The notes: generated from the letters alone by a model not told the origin. A stretch of DNA of 64,000 nt from VXNE01 sp963668365 (GCA_963668365.1 OY764266.1:682001-746000); one strand, 5' to 3'. Shown: positions 24,661-34,020, counted from the first letter of the stretch. Translations and numbers: made by a program.

Positions 24661-27600
24661 GTCGCCAGGACTCCGGATGCCGCCTCGCGCTCGCCGTCTC
24701 CGATTCGGAAGAACGCGGCATACAGGACAGGAGCGACAACGAGCGTCAGAAGCGTGGCGAAGCCCAACCCGAACACCAGCACCACCGCCATGGATCGGAA
24801 GAAGGCGTCGAAGAATAGCGGAATCACGCCGAGTATGGTCGTCAGCGCCCCCATGGCAACGGGTCGCACGCGGCTCGCAGCCGAGTCGATGATCGCGTCC
24901 AGGCGTGGCTTGCCGGCGGCGATCTCGAAATCCATCTGGTCGACCAGGACGATTGCGTTCTTGATCAGCAGGCCGGACAGCGCCAGCACGCCCAGCAGCG
25001 CCATGAACTCCAGCGGCGTCCCCGTCGCCAGCAGACCGAATACGACGCCCACCAGCGTCAGGGGCGTCAGGAGGTAGATGAGAAGGGGTTGGCGCACGGC
25101 GTTGAAAAGTAGAACGACGACCAGCACCATCGCCGCAAAACCCAGCGGCAGGGCGCTCGCCAGATTCGCCTGCGCCTGCGCACTGTCGCCGAACTCTCCG
25201 CGCCAATTGAGCCGGTAGCCCGGCGGCAGCGCGATGGCCTCGATGCGCGGCCGCAGCCGGTCCAACAGATCGGACGCGGGCCTGCCCGCGACCGGGTCGC
25301 ACTGCGCGGTGATTGTCCAGACCCGATCGGTCCGTTTGATTCGGCCGTTGCGCCAGCTCGTCGCGACGCCGTCGACGACCGCGAGCAGCGGTGTGGCCCC
25401 GCCGGTGACACGGTTGGGAACCTGGATGGCTCCAATGCCGGACGTGTCCAGCCGCTCGGACGCCGGCGCGCGCGCGATGATCGGCACCAGCATGTCGCCG
25501 TCGCGAAACACGCCGAGGGTGCGGCCGGAATAGTTGGCCTGGAGCGCCGCCGCGAGATCCTCCCGGGAAATGCCCAGGCGGCGCGCGCGGGTGTCAGCGT
25601 AGCGTGGCTCGACGTAAGCCACAGGCTCTCGCCAGTCGTCCTTGATCGCCACCGCGCCGCCATCCGCCACCATGACCGCCTTGGCCTCGTTGGCAAGCCG
25701 CCGAAGCACGGCGGGGTCGGGTCCGGAGAACTCGGCCTCGACTTTCGACCCGCCGCCGGGTCCAAGCTGGAAGCGCCACACCTTCGCCTGCGCGTCGGGA
25801 TGGTGCTGGTCGAGGATCGCCCTGATGCGCGGCAGCAGTCCGTCGAGCCGCCGGTAGTCGTCCACCCTCACGAGCAGTTGGCCGTATGCCGGATTGCCCG
25901 CTTCGGGCGAGTACACCAGCATGTACCGCAGGCCGCCGGCGCCCACAAGGGTCTGGACGGCCTCCACGCCCTCCAGTTCGGCGACGCTCCGCTCGAGCGC
26001 GATCATGTCGTCTCGTGTGCGGATGATGTCGGTTCCCTCGGGAAGCCAGTAGTCCACTACCGCCTGGGGCGTCGTCGACGCAGGGAAAAACCCGGCCTTG
26101 ACGAACGGAAACCCCGCCAGGGATGCGGCGAACAGAACGCCCGCCGTGCCGATGGTCAGCCAGCGGCGCTGCAACGCCGCCGCCATGAAGCCCTTGTAGG
26201 CCACCGTGAACCTCTCCGCCGCCGGCCGCGTCTGTCCGGCGGTCCCGGTCAGCAGCAGGTCGGCAAGCAGCGGCGCGGCAGTGATCGCCAACAGCCAACT
26301 GAACAGCAGCGAGATCAGGACGACACGAAACAGGTCACCCGTGTATTCGGCCGTGTCCCCGGAGGCGAGGCCGATGGGTGCGAAGGCGATGATTCCGACC
26401 GCCGTGCCGCCGAGCAGCGGCCACCGCGTGCGCCGCACCACCTCGCTTGCCGCGTCAACCCTGTCTTGTCCATCGCGCGTGCCCACCAGAATGCCCTCGG
26501 TGACGACGATGGCATTGTCCACCAACATGCCCAGGGCGATGATCAGCGCGCCCAGAGAAATCCGGTGCATGGGAATGTCCGCGAGGTGCATCGTCGTCAG
26601 GGTCCCCGCGACCGTCAGCAGCAGGACGCCGCCGATCACGATCGCCGGGCGCAGTCCCATGAACAGGAGCAGCGTGGCGAGCACGATCACCAGCGCGGCC
26701 GCCACGTTCAGCACGAAGTCGTCAACCGCGTCCGTGACCACCTTCCCCTGGTGGTAAAACTCGTGGATCTCGACCCCGAGGGGCCGCTGCGACGCCGTCT
26801 CCCGAATTCTGCGGTCAACTGCCGCGCCCATCTGCGCGACGTTGGCGCCGGTGACGTTCGCGACCCCGATGGCGATTGCCGGCTGGCCGTTGTAGCGCAC
26901 GATCTGCCGGGGCGGATCCGCGTAGCCGCGCGAGACGGTCGCGATGTCGCCAAGCCGGACCAGCGAGTCCCCGCCCGCCGGTGAGACCACGATGTTCCGG
27001 ACCGCCTCCACCGAGTCCACGCTGCCGGATGGAAGGATCGGCAACCGCCGGTCGCCGATCTTCACGGTTCCGGCCGGCGCCACGGAGTTGCGGCGCGCGA
27101 GGTCCGCATATACGCCTTCGAGGGAGGCCCCCAGAGCCGCGGCGCGGTCCCGTCCCACCTCGACGTAGATCGCCTCCTGCTGCTCGCCGAGAATCGCGAC
27201 CTTGCCGACATCCGGGACGGACAGCAGATCGGTGCGCAGCGCGCGGGCGTACTCGTACAGTTCCCGCGGCGAGAACCCCTCGCCCGTGACAAGGTAGTAG
27301 AGACCGTAGACGTCCCCGAAACCATCGTTGACCATCGGCTCCATCGCTCCCGGAGGGAGCAGGGCGCGCGCGTCGCGGATCCTGTTGCGAAGCTTTCCCC
27401 ATACCACTTCGAGGTCGGCCCGGGTGCGCGAGAACGCATAGGCGATATCGACGTTCACCATCGACAGGCCGATGGTCGATGTGGAGGTAACGTCCTCGAC
27501 CTCCTCGAGCGACTGCACGGCGCTCTCCAGCGCCTCGGTGACCTCGTTCGCGACTTCCTCGGCGGTCGCGCCGGGATAGCGCGTGATGACGACGGCGGTG

Positions 27601-27728
27601 CGGATGGTGAACTCGGGATCCTCGAACCGCGCCATGTTCAGGTAGGCATCGATCCCGCCCAAAAGGATGCCAGCCATGGCGATGACGACCAACAGCCGGT
27701 TGCGGATGGTGAGTCGGGCGATGTCCAC
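24657..27728 (-). CDS. RND efflux transporter permease
   Basis: 1023-residue inner-membrane proton/drug antiporter of the AcrB superfamily: 12 membrane helices in two sets, each with a large periplasmic loop (for example EFTIRTAVVITRYPGATAEE). In helix 4, about residue 400, the proton-relay region reads ALGMLVDNAIVVTEG. Classical AcrB/MexB have two Asp here; this protein keeps one, like several other RND subgroups. Start is GTG at 27726-27728 (VDIARLTIRNRLLVVIAMAG), 10 bp after the adaptor gene. The substrate is unknown. Confidence 0.92.
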   Translation of the reverse strand: MDIARLTIRNRLLVVIAMAGILLGGIDAYLNMARFEDPEFTIRTAVVITRYPGATAEEVANEVTEALESAVQSLEEVEDVTSTSTIGLSMVNVDIAYAFSRTRADLEVVWGKLRNRIRDARALLPPGAMEPMVNDGFGDVYGLYYLVTGEGFSPRELYEYARALRTDLLSVPDVGKVAILGEQQEAIYVEVGRDRAAALGASLEGVYADLARRNSVAPAGTVKIGDRRLPILPSGSVDSVEAVRNIVVSPAGGDSLVRLGDIATVSRGYADPPRQIVRYNGQPAIAIGVANVTGANVAQMGAAVDRRIRETASQRPLGVEIHEFYHQGKVVTDAVDDFVLNVAAALVIVLATLLLFMGLRPAIVIGGVLLLTVAGTLTTMHLADIPMHRISLGALIIALGMLVDNAIVVTEGILVGTRDGQDRVDAASEVVRRTRWPLLGGTAVGIIAFAPIGLASGDTAEYTGDLFRVVLISLLFSWLLAITAAPLLADLLLTGTAGQTRPAAERFTVAYKGFMAAALQRRWLTIGTAGVLFAASLAGFPFVKAGFFPASTTPQAVVDYWLPEGTDIIRTRDDMIALERSVAELEGVEAVQTLVGAGGLRYMLVYSPEAGNPAYGQLLVRVDDYRRLDGLLPRIRAILDQHHPDAQAKVWRFQLGPGGGSKVEAEFSGPDPAVLRRLANEAKAVMVADGGAVAIKDDWREPVAYVEPRYADTRARRLGISREDLAAALQANYSGRTLGVFRDGDMLVPIIARAPASERLDTSGIGAIQVPNRVTGGATPLLAVVDGVATSWRNGRIKRTDRVWTITAQCDPVAGRPASDLLDRLRPRIEAIALPPGYRLNWRGEFGDSAQAQANLASALPLGFAAMVLVVVLLFNAVRQPLLIYLLTPLTLVGVVFGLLATGTPLEFMALLGVLALSGLLIKNAIVLVDQMDFEIAAGKPRLDAIIDSAASRVRPVAMGALTTILGVIPLFFDAFFRSMAVVLVFGLGFATLLTLVVAPVLYAAFFRIGDGEREAASGVLAT

Positions 27729-27738
27729 GATGATTCGG

Positions 27739-28833
27739 TCAGGGCTCGTAGCGGCGCACGCGCATGCCCTCGTGCAGGAACGAGACGCCCGCCGCAACGA
27801 TGGTCTCCCCGCCTTCGAGGCCGTCGAGGACGGACAGCGTTTCGCCGACGCCTTCACCGACCTCGACGACTCGTCTGGCGACCGTCATCGAGCCGGTGTC
27901 CACGACCCAGACGTATTCTGCGCCGCCCTCGCTGAACACGGCGCCGATCGGCACGGCCATGCTCGTCGGCGCGCCCGCCATCGTGAGGTTGGACCGCACC
28001 GTGCCGGTCATCCCCGGCCGCACCACCACGCCGTCCGGCGGATCGAACGCGACTCGGGCCTCGAATGTCTGCCGCGTCGGGTCCGCCCGCGCGGACAACG
28101 AATGCAGCGTGCCGGGCAGGGCGACTCCCGGCATCGCGTCGAGCAGAACCACCGTCTCCGACGCCTCGATGCGCGGGGAGTTCGCGATCAGCGTCGCCGG
28201 GGCCTGCACGATCGCCTCGGCGGCGCCGTCGCTCTGCAGCGTGACCGCCGGCTGCTGGGGAAGAACGTTCTGGAACGGCTCGATGTGGATCGCGGCGACG
28301 ACGCCGGCGAACGGCGCGCGCAGCTCGCTGTCGCCGCGACGCTTGCGGGCAGCGTCGAGCGCCGTCCGGGCCACATCAAGCTGGGTTCGGCGCTGCTCGT
28401 GCACCGCCACCGAAATGGCGTCCTCGACAAGCAGCCGGGCCGCCCGCTGGAATTCGGATTCCGCAGCCTTGTAACGAGTCTGCGCCGCTTCGAGATCGTT
28501 CCGCGTTTCCCGCTGGTCGAGTCGGGCAATCTCGGCCCCCATGGGAACCACATCGCCCTCCCGCACACTGATCGAGACGACGCGACCCGCCGCCTGGAAT
28601 GCCAGTTCCGCAGTCGCCGAAGCCTCGAACACGGCAGGGAATGTTACGGTCGCCCGATTGTCCCGGGCGGTCACTTCGACGAGTTTCGCGGGGCGCGCGA
28701 CCGCCGGGCCGTCCTCGGCGGGGGCGTCGGCGCACGCCGCAAGCAGCAGCATCGGCGCAGCGATGAGACCGCCCGCGCCTGCGACCGGGCGGATCCCCCT
28801 GCGGCTCGCGCCCGTGACCTCGAAGTCAGCCAT
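27739..28833 (-). CDS. RND periplasmic adaptor (membrane fusion lipoprotein)
   Basis: 364 residues. The signal peptide ends in lipobox LLLAACADAP. The lipoyl-like halves (FQAAGRVVSISVREGDVV and SELRAPFAGVVAAIHIEP) flank an alpha-helical hairpin (RYKAAESEFQRAARLLVEDA). The C-terminal membrane-proximal domain includes SMAVPIGAVFSEGGAEYVWV. It links the RND pump downstream to the outer-membrane channel. The gene starts 33 bp after the ABC permease stop. Confidence 0.9.
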   Translation of the reverse strand: MADFEVTGASRRGIRPVAGAGGLIAAPMLLLAACADAPAEDGPAVARPAKLVEVTARDNRATVTFPAVFEASATAELAFQAAGRVVSISVREGDVVPMGAEIARLDQRETRNDLEAAQTRYKAAESEFQRAARLLVEDAISVAVHEQRRTQLDVARTALDAARKRRGDSELRAPFAGVVAAIHIEPFQNVLPQQPAVTLQSDGAAEAIVQAPATLIANSPRIEASETVVLLDAMPGVALPGTLHSLSARADPTRQTFEARVAFDPPDGVVVRPGMTGTVRSNLTMAGAPTSMAVPIGAVFSEGGAEYVWVVDTGSMTVARRVVEVGEGVGETLSVLDGLEGGETIVAAGVSFLHEGMRVRRYEP

Positions 28834-28866
28834 GATTCTGTTCCCCCGGACTCCCGGCCGGCACCG

Positions 28867-30099
28867 CTATTCGCTGCGCAGCGCTTCGATGGGATCCTTC
28901 GCGGCGGCTTTTCGCGCCGGATAGAAACCGAAGAAAACGCCGATCGCACCCGAAAACGCCACCGCGATAAAGATGATTGGCCACTCGACGAGAACGGGCC
29001 AACCGGCGATCTCGGCCACGCCCACGGTGACCGTAAGCGCAAAGACGATGCCAATGAGTCCACCGAGAAGGCACAACGTCACGGCTTCCACCAGGAACTG
29101 CAGCATGATGTCGCGCTCCTTCGCCCCGACTGCCATGCGCAAACCGATCTCGCGGGTGCGTTCGGTGACGGATACCAGCATGATGTTCATGATGCCGATC
29201 CCGCCGACGACGAGCGATACCGACGCGACGGCGGCCAAGAGCATGTTGAAAATCTGGTTCGCCTCGGCGCGCGCTTCCACCATCTCGGTCATGTTGCGGA
29301 TAGAGAACGTGTCCTGCTGGTCCGGGCCGATGCGGTGCCGCTGGCGCAGGACCTCCGCGATTTCCTCTTGCACGTAATCCATGGCCCGCGGATCTCTCAC
29401 CGACACGTAGATGTCCCGGACGGAATCGCTTCGGTGCTTCGACTTTCCGAGCAGGCGCCCCTGGGCGGTCTTGAACGGGACCATGATGGTGTCGTCCTGG
29501 TCCCAGGGACCGAACGACTGCCCCTTTCCCTTCAGCGCTCCGACGACTGTGAACGGGACGTTCTTGATGCGTATCTGCTGGCCGACCACGTTCCCCGCGC
29601 CGAACAGTTCATTGACCACCGTGTTCCCCAACAGGGCGACCTTGGCGCCGTTTCGAAATTCGCTCGGCTCGAACTCCCTGCCCTGGGCCAGCTCCCAGTT
29701 GCGGGCAACCAGGTAGTCCGCATCGATGCCATAGATGGTGGTCGACCAGTTCTGGTTGCCCACGACGACCTGGCCCGACCCACGATTCGTGGACGCCGCC
29801 GCCAGGATTTCCGGAATTTCCGCCTTCAGTGCCCGCGTGTCCTCCACGGTCAGGGATTGGGTGCTGCCGGCAGCGGTGCGCGCCCCGCCGAACCACCTGG
29901 AACCGGATCTGACCGACAGCAGGTTGCTGCCCAGCGACTGGATTTGCCGGTCCACCTCGGCGTGGGCGCCCGCGCCCACCGTGACCATGGCGATGACGGC
30001 GCCCACGCCGATGACGATGCCCAACATCGTCAGAAAACTGCGCAGCATGTTCACGCGCAGCGCGTCGAAGGCGACGCGAACAAGCTCAAACAGCGACAT
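28867..30099 (-). CDS. MacB-like ABC transporter permease (FtsX family)
   Basis: 410 residues: an N-terminal helix (FLTMLGIVIGVGAVIAMVTV), a large periplasmic MacB domain (about 50-250), then three C-terminal helices (VASVSLVVGGIGIMNIMLVS onward) and the family ending FGFYPARKAAAKDPIEALR. These are non-canonical ABC mechanotransmission permeases that drive export through the periplasm with an adaptor and TolC-like channel. Unlike E. coli MacB, the ATPase is a separate gene (30086-30787), which overlaps this one by 14 bp. Confidence 0.9.
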   Translation of the reverse strand: MSLFELVRVAFDALRVNMLRSFLTMLGIVIGVGAVIAMVTVGAGAHAEVDRQIQSLGSNLLSVRSGSRWFGGARTAAGSTQSLTVEDTRALKAEIPEILAAASTNRGSGQVVVGNQNWSTTIYGIDADYLVARNWELAQGREFEPSEFRNGAKVALLGNTVVNELFGAGNVVGQQIRIKNVPFTVVGALKGKGQSFGPWDQDDTIMVPFKTAQGRLLGKSKHRSDSVRDIYVSVRDPRAMDYVQEEIAEVLRQRHRIGPDQQDTFSIRNMTEMVEARAEANQIFNMLLAAVASVSLVVGGIGIMNIMLVSVTERTREIGLRMAVGAKERDIMLQFLVEAVTLCLLGGLIGIVFALTVTVGVAEIAGWPVLVEWPIIFIAVAFSGAIGVFFGFYPARKAAAKDPIEALRSE

Positions 30100-30787
30100 C
30101 CCGCACCTCGTCCATCGTGTCTGCCGTGATGACGCCGTCTCGAAACCTCAGGATTCGGCGGGCGTAGTCGGCGACTTCCGCTTCGTGGGTGACGACGATC
30201 ACCGTGAGTCCCGCTTCGTTGAGCGCCTGGAACAGGTTCATGATCTCCGTGCCCGTCGCGGTGTCGAGGGCCCCCGTCGGTTCGTCGGCCAGCAACATGT
30301 CCGGAGAGTTGACCAGGGCGCGAGCGATCGCCACGCGCTGCTGCTGGCCGCCGGAAAGCTGCGACGGCAGGTGTTGCGCGCGGTCGTCGAGACCGACCCG
30401 CGCCAGCGCCTCGCCGGCGCGCCTGGTGCGCTCGGGCCGCTCGACGCCGCCATAGAGCAGCGGCAGGGCAACATTGTCCAGGGCGGTGGTGCGTCCGAGC
30501 AGGTTGAACTGCTGGAACACGAAACCGATCTTTTGGTTGCGCACGCCCGCCAGGGCCTCACTCGTGAGGTCCGATACGGACTCGCCGTCGAATTCGATGC
30601 CGCCGCTGTTCGGCCGGTCGAGGCAGCCGATCAGGTTCATGAAGGTGGACTTGCCGGAGCCGGACGGGCCCATCACGGAGACGAACTCGCCGCGGTCGAT
30701 GGTGACCGATACGCCATCGAGCGCGCGCACCGTCTCTGTGCCGACGATGTAATCCTTGTGGACGTCGTGGCAGCGAAGAAAGGCCAT
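30086..30787 (-). CDS. MacB-like ABC transporter ATP-binding protein
   Basis: 233 residues. Walker A MGPSGSGKSTFMNLIG, Q-loop QKIGFVFQQFNLLGRTTALD, signature LPSQLSGGQQQRVAIARAL, Walker B DMLLADEPTGALD, and H-loop VIVVTHEAEVADYA are all intact. It powers the permease encoded just downstream. Its ATG overlaps the stop of the adaptor gene upstream by one base, so the three ABC genes form a coupled unit. Confidence 0.95.
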   Translation of the reverse strand: MAFLRCHDVHKDYIVGTETVRALDGVSVTIDRGEFVSVMGPSGSGKSTFMNLIGCLDRPNSGGIEFDGESVSDLTSEALAGVRNQKIGFVFQQFNLLGRTTALDNVALPLLYGGVERPERTRRAGEALARVGLDDRAQHLPSQLSGGQQQRVAIARALVNSPDMLLADEPTGALDTATGTEIMNLFQALNEAGLTVIVVTHEAEVADYARRILRFRDGVITADTMDEVRDVAV

Positions 30788-32358
30788 CAGCTCTCCGCAT
30801 AGACGGCGCGCACGACCACCTCTTCGCCTTCCTCGAGGCCGGAGATCACCTCCGTCGCTTCGTCGTCGTGCAGACCGACAACTATGCGTCGCTCCTCTGG
30901 CTCGCCGTCGTCTCCCAATAGCCAGACGGTCGCCCGATGCTGGCCCGCGGTCTTGTCTTGCAAGGCCCGCAGCTTCTCGAGTTGCTCCGGCGTCAGGATG
31001 TCTTCGATTTCCCGCTCCATGGCCGCGCGCATCGACTGCATGCGAGAGCGCATGGCCTCGCGGTCGCCGCCGGCCGACCGGAACGCCTGGCGCATGTTGT
31101 CGCGTTGCGATTCCGTTATCTCGTCCAGTCTCTTGTCTTGTTCGGGGGTCAACTCAAGCTCGGTTCGGACCGTTTCCGCCAAGCCGCCGCCTCGACCGCC
31201 GCCTCCAGCGAAACCTCCGCCCTGCCCGCCGCCGCCAATGCCCTCTCCGCGACCGCCTCCTCCCGCTGGCCCGCCGCCTCGACCGCCGCCGCCGAACTGT
31301 GCCGACGCCGCAGGAGGTTGAGAGTCCGCACGCGGTGCTTCCCGGACGGTGCCCCGGGGGGCGAAACGCAGCGCCGCGTTGGGCACCTTGAGCACATCGC
31401 TCTTGCTTCCCAACACGATCTGCACGCTCGCCGTCATGCCCGGCAATAACGCCAGGTCGTCGTTGTCGGCGGTAATGATGACCTTGTACGTCACCACGTT
31501 CTGCACGATGTCCGGCGCCTTGCGGATCTGCTGGATGCGACCGAAGAAACGCCGGTCCGGATAGGCGTCCACACTGAAACGGCACGGCATGCCTTCGCGG
31601 ATGCGACCGATATCGGCTTCGTCGACGCTCGCCTCGACCTTCATCCGATGCAGGTCCTGGCCGATCTCGAAGAGTTCCGGCGCAGAAAAACTCGCCGCCA
31701 CGGTCTGACCCAGTTCCACCCGCCGGTTGATTACGGTGCCGGAGACCGGTGAACGGATGTACGTCCGTTCGAAGTCCAGTTTCGACTGCGCCAACGCCGC
31801 CTGACGCTGCTCCAGCGTCGCTCCCGCATTGCCGATCGCCGCCGTCGCCACGGCGACCTGCGCCTTTGACGTTTCCACCAGCGTGATGTCCCGATCAAGT
31901 TCCGTCACGGAAACATGTCCGCGCTCCTGCAGCGTCTGCCGGCGGGCGAGTTCGCGCTCCGCCTGTCGCAGGTTTGCCTCGGCCCGCTGCAGATCCGCCT
32001 TGCGGCTTTCTATGTTGCCTTTCGCGACAGCGACATCCGCCTCGTTCTGCAGCACGCGCGCCTCGAAAGTCCGCGGGTCGATGCGGGCCACGATTTCGCC
32101 CGCCTCCACGGTGTCATTGAAGTCGGCATGCAGTTCGGCCACCTGTCCCGAGAGCTGGGAGCCGACCACGACCGTATTCAGCGCGGCCAGGGTTCCGGCG
32201 GAGAGGACGACACTCTCGAGGTCACCCACATCCACGGCGGTGAGCCGATAGTCGATCCGCTCTCCGGACGGCGCCAGGGCATACAGCGAGGCGGCGGCGC
32301 CGGCGGCGGCGAGGACGACGGCGATCAGTACGGCGCGCGGTTTTCTAGCGATGTTCAT
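30787..32358 (-). CDS. MacA-like periplasmic adaptor with Gly-rich and Spy-like insert
   Basis: 523 residues, longer than the usual 370-400. One N-terminal anchor helix (VLIAVVLAAAGAAASLYALA), then the adaptor core: lipoyl halves around VAELHADFNDTVEAGEIVAR and SPVSGTVINRRVELGQTVAA, a long coiled-coil hairpin (about 100-200), and beta-barrel DEADIGRIREGMPCRFSVDA. After LPNAAL-type strand KVPNAALRFAPRG comes a Gly-rich linker (355-393) and a charged helical segment (397-468) with two LTPEQ motifs (LELTPEQDKRL, ILTPEQLEKLRAL), reminiscent of Spy/CpxP periplasmic chaperones. The fold then resumes with WLLGDDGEPEERRIVVGLHD. First gene of the six-gene efflux operon. Confidence 0.88.
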   Translation of the reverse strand: MNIARKPRAVLIAVVLAAAGAAASLYALAPSGERIDYRLTAVDVGDLESVVLSAGTLAALNTVVVGSQLSGQVAELHADFNDTVEAGEIVARIDPRTFEARVLQNEADVAVAKGNIESRKADLQRAEANLRQAERELARRQTLQERGHVSVTELDRDITLVETSKAQVAVATAAIGNAGATLEQRQAALAQSKLDFERTYIRSPVSGTVINRRVELGQTVAASFSAPELFEIGQDLHRMKVEASVDEADIGRIREGMPCRFSVDAYPDRRFFGRIQQIRKAPDIVQNVVTYKVIITADNDDLALLPGMTASVQIVLGSKSDVLKVPNAALRFAPRGTVREAPRADSQPPAASAQFGGGGRGGGPAGGGGRGEGIGGGGQGGGFAGGGGRGGGLAETVRTELELTPEQDKRLDEITESQRDNMRQAFRSAGGDREAMRSRMQSMRAAMEREIEDILTPEQLEKLRALQDKTAGQHRATVWLLGDDGEPEERRIVVGLHDDEATEVISGLEEGEEVVVRAVYAES

Positions 32359-32401
32359 GATTGATAACTATACGTCGATACGCATTCGATCCGTCGCGCC
32401 A

Positions 32402-33580
32402 TCAGACAACGCGATGATCGCGCAGGTTTTCGATCATATCGGCATCGTAGCCGAGTTCGGCCAGAATCTCGTCGGTGTGCTCGCCCAAGGTGGGCGCCCG
32501 TCGCCTGATGCCGGGATCAATCCCCGAAAAATCCAGCGGCATCCGGGCCAACGGAGCAGGTCGCGAAAGGCCCGGATAGTCGACGGGTTCAAAGAACTCC
32601 CGGTCGACCACCTGCTCGTTCGCGAGGGCGGCGGCGGGCGTCAACACCTCCCCGCAAGGTATGCGCGCAGCCGCCAGTTCGTCCATCGCCTGTGCGGTGG
32701 TCCGCTCGGCGGCCCAGGCCGCGGTGCGCTTGCTGATGCCGATGCCGTTGTCGCCCCGCAACTGGTCCGTGGCGAATCGGGGGTCCTCGAGCCAGTGCGG
32801 TTCGCCCATCAGTTTCGCCCAGCGCTCGAACAGCGGGTCGCCCGCCACTTGGACGAGCAGCCAGCCGTCCTTCGTGCGAAAGGTGTCGGACGGCGCTGCG
32901 GTCTGGCCCCGGTTGCCCGTCCCGACGCGGTTCTTCTCAAGCACCGCCTGTTCGATCAGCACGCCGTTGGCGATGGTGAGCGCCGAACCCAGGAGACAGC
33001 CTTCGACGTGCTGGCCTTCGCCGGTGCGCAGTCGATGGATGATCGCCGCCAAGGTCCCCACCGCGTTCAGGGATGCGGTGGCGTAGTCGACGTAGGGCAG
33101 GTGGTTCTTCAAGGGTTCTTGGTACCCGGTGAGGTGCATGTTGCCGGACATCGCCTGCGCCACGCCGTCGAAACCGACCCGGGACCCGTATGGGCCGCCC
33201 GAACCGAAGGCGGTGCTCGTGGTGAGAATGATGTCCGGCTTGATGGCCGACAGGGTCGCGTAGTCCAGTCCCATGGACGCGAGCGTGTCCGGCGGCAGGT
33301 TCGCGATGACGACATCCGCCGTTGCGACGAGTTTTCGTTGGATCTCCTGACCTTCCGGCTTGCGCGGATTCAGTGTCATTCCGCGCTTGTTCCGGTTCAG
33401 CGCCATGAACGTGCCGCCCTGGCCATCCTCGGTCACCGGCTGGTAGTAGCGGTCCTCGCTGCCATCGACCTTCTCGATTCGAATGACATCGGCACCGAGA
33501 TCGGCCAGCAACATGCCGCAGAACGGCCCCGCGATGTAGCGGCTGAAGTCCAGCACCCGAACGTCCTGCAGGATGGCCAT
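32402..33580 (-). CDS. CaiB/BaiF family (class III) CoA-transferase-like protein
   Basis: 392 residues. Family landmarks: VLDFSRYIAGPFCGMLLADL, GADVIRIEKVDGSED, NRNKRGMTLN, and the C-terminal RRAPTLGEHTDEILAELGY. Class III enzymes move CoA between acids through an aspartyl-CoA intermediate. The catalytic Asp of formyl-CoA transferase (in VAMQDAVLNL) aligns with a Gly here (GQHVEGCLLGSALTIANGV), so classical transfer activity is doubtful. ATG 33578-33580 gives the normal family start MAILQDVRVLDFS. No acyl-CoA partner gene is adjacent. Confidence 0.85.
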   Translation of the reverse strand: MAILQDVRVLDFSRYIAGPFCGMLLADLGADVIRIEKVDGSEDRYYQPVTEDGQGGTFMALNRNKRGMTLNPRKPEGQEIQRKLVATADVVIANLPPDTLASMGLDYATLSAIKPDIILTTSTAFGSGGPYGSRVGFDGVAQAMSGNMHLTGYQEPLKNHLPYVDYATASLNAVGTLAAIIHRLRTGEGQHVEGCLLGSALTIANGVLIEQAVLEKNRVGTGNRGQTAAPSDTFRTKDGWLLVQVAGDPLFERWAKLMGEPHWLEDPRFATDQLRGDNGIGISKRTAAWAAERTTAQAMDELAAARIPCGEVLTPAAALANEQVVDREFFEPVDYPGLSRPAPLARMPLDFSGIDPGIRRRAPTLGEHTDEILAELGYDADMIENLRDHRVV

Positions 33581-33612
33581 GTCGTCCTCTCGCTCGCCCT
33601 GCTCGCGCATCG

Positions 33613-34020
33613 TCAGAATAGCTCCGTGAGCGCCTCTTCCGGACTGAGGGCCCGAATCGGGGAGCGTCGGAAATCCCTCACGTTCCGGGTGACGATGTTT
33701 CGGGCACCGCACGCTCGTGCCGCAGCCGCCTGCATGGCATCTTCAAAGTCGGCCATCGGCAGCGTTGCGGCGTATTGGATGGCGTCCGTTCCGGCCTGGG
33801 CAACTTCGACGAACCGCGTCAGCTCGAGGATGAAGTCGCGCGCGCCGGATCCGCCGAGCGCGGGCATTACCAAATAGTAGAAGTTGGAGACGGTATGCCA
33901 GGCGACGAATGCCCGCGGACCGGCATACTCAAGCCGGTCAATAAGTTCGGCAGCCGGTCCGGAGTGGGGGAGTCGATCCAGTGCGAGGTCGATGAGAACG
34001 TCGGTGTCGATCAGGATCAG
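33613..34020 (-). CDS. PIN-domain toxin (VapC-like), apparent CTG start
   Basis: 135 residues of a PIN RNase. LILIDTDVLIDLALDRLP gives the first Asp. The later acidic residues are in TLPMADFEDAMQAAAA and IVTRNVRDFRRSP. The frame contains no ATG, GTG or TTG before the core Asp; the first usable codon is CTG at 34018-34020, which overlaps the antitoxin stop as CTGA, exactly where ATGA overlaps usually lie in VapBC operons. A shorter start at 33873 would delete the catalytic N-terminus and is unlikely. Function (tRNA or rRNA cleavage) is inferred from the family. Confidence 0.75.
   Translation of the reverse strand: MILIDTDVLIDLALDRLPHSGPAAELIDRLEYAGPRAFVAWHTVSNFYYLVMPALGGSGARDFILELTRFVEVAQAGTDAIQYAATLPMADFEDAMQAAAARACGARNIVTRNVRDFRRSPIRALSPEEALTELF

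Noticed and set aside
24661..25302. N-terminal extension of the outer-membrane channel frame
   Set aside because: The extension lies inside the RND gene in another frame; the true start is the ATG at 24660 followed by a lipoprotein signal.
27667..30129. 820-codon plus-strand frame
   Set aside because: Antisense to the RND adaptor and MacB-like permease; composition is low-complexity Arg/His/Asp typical of shadows.
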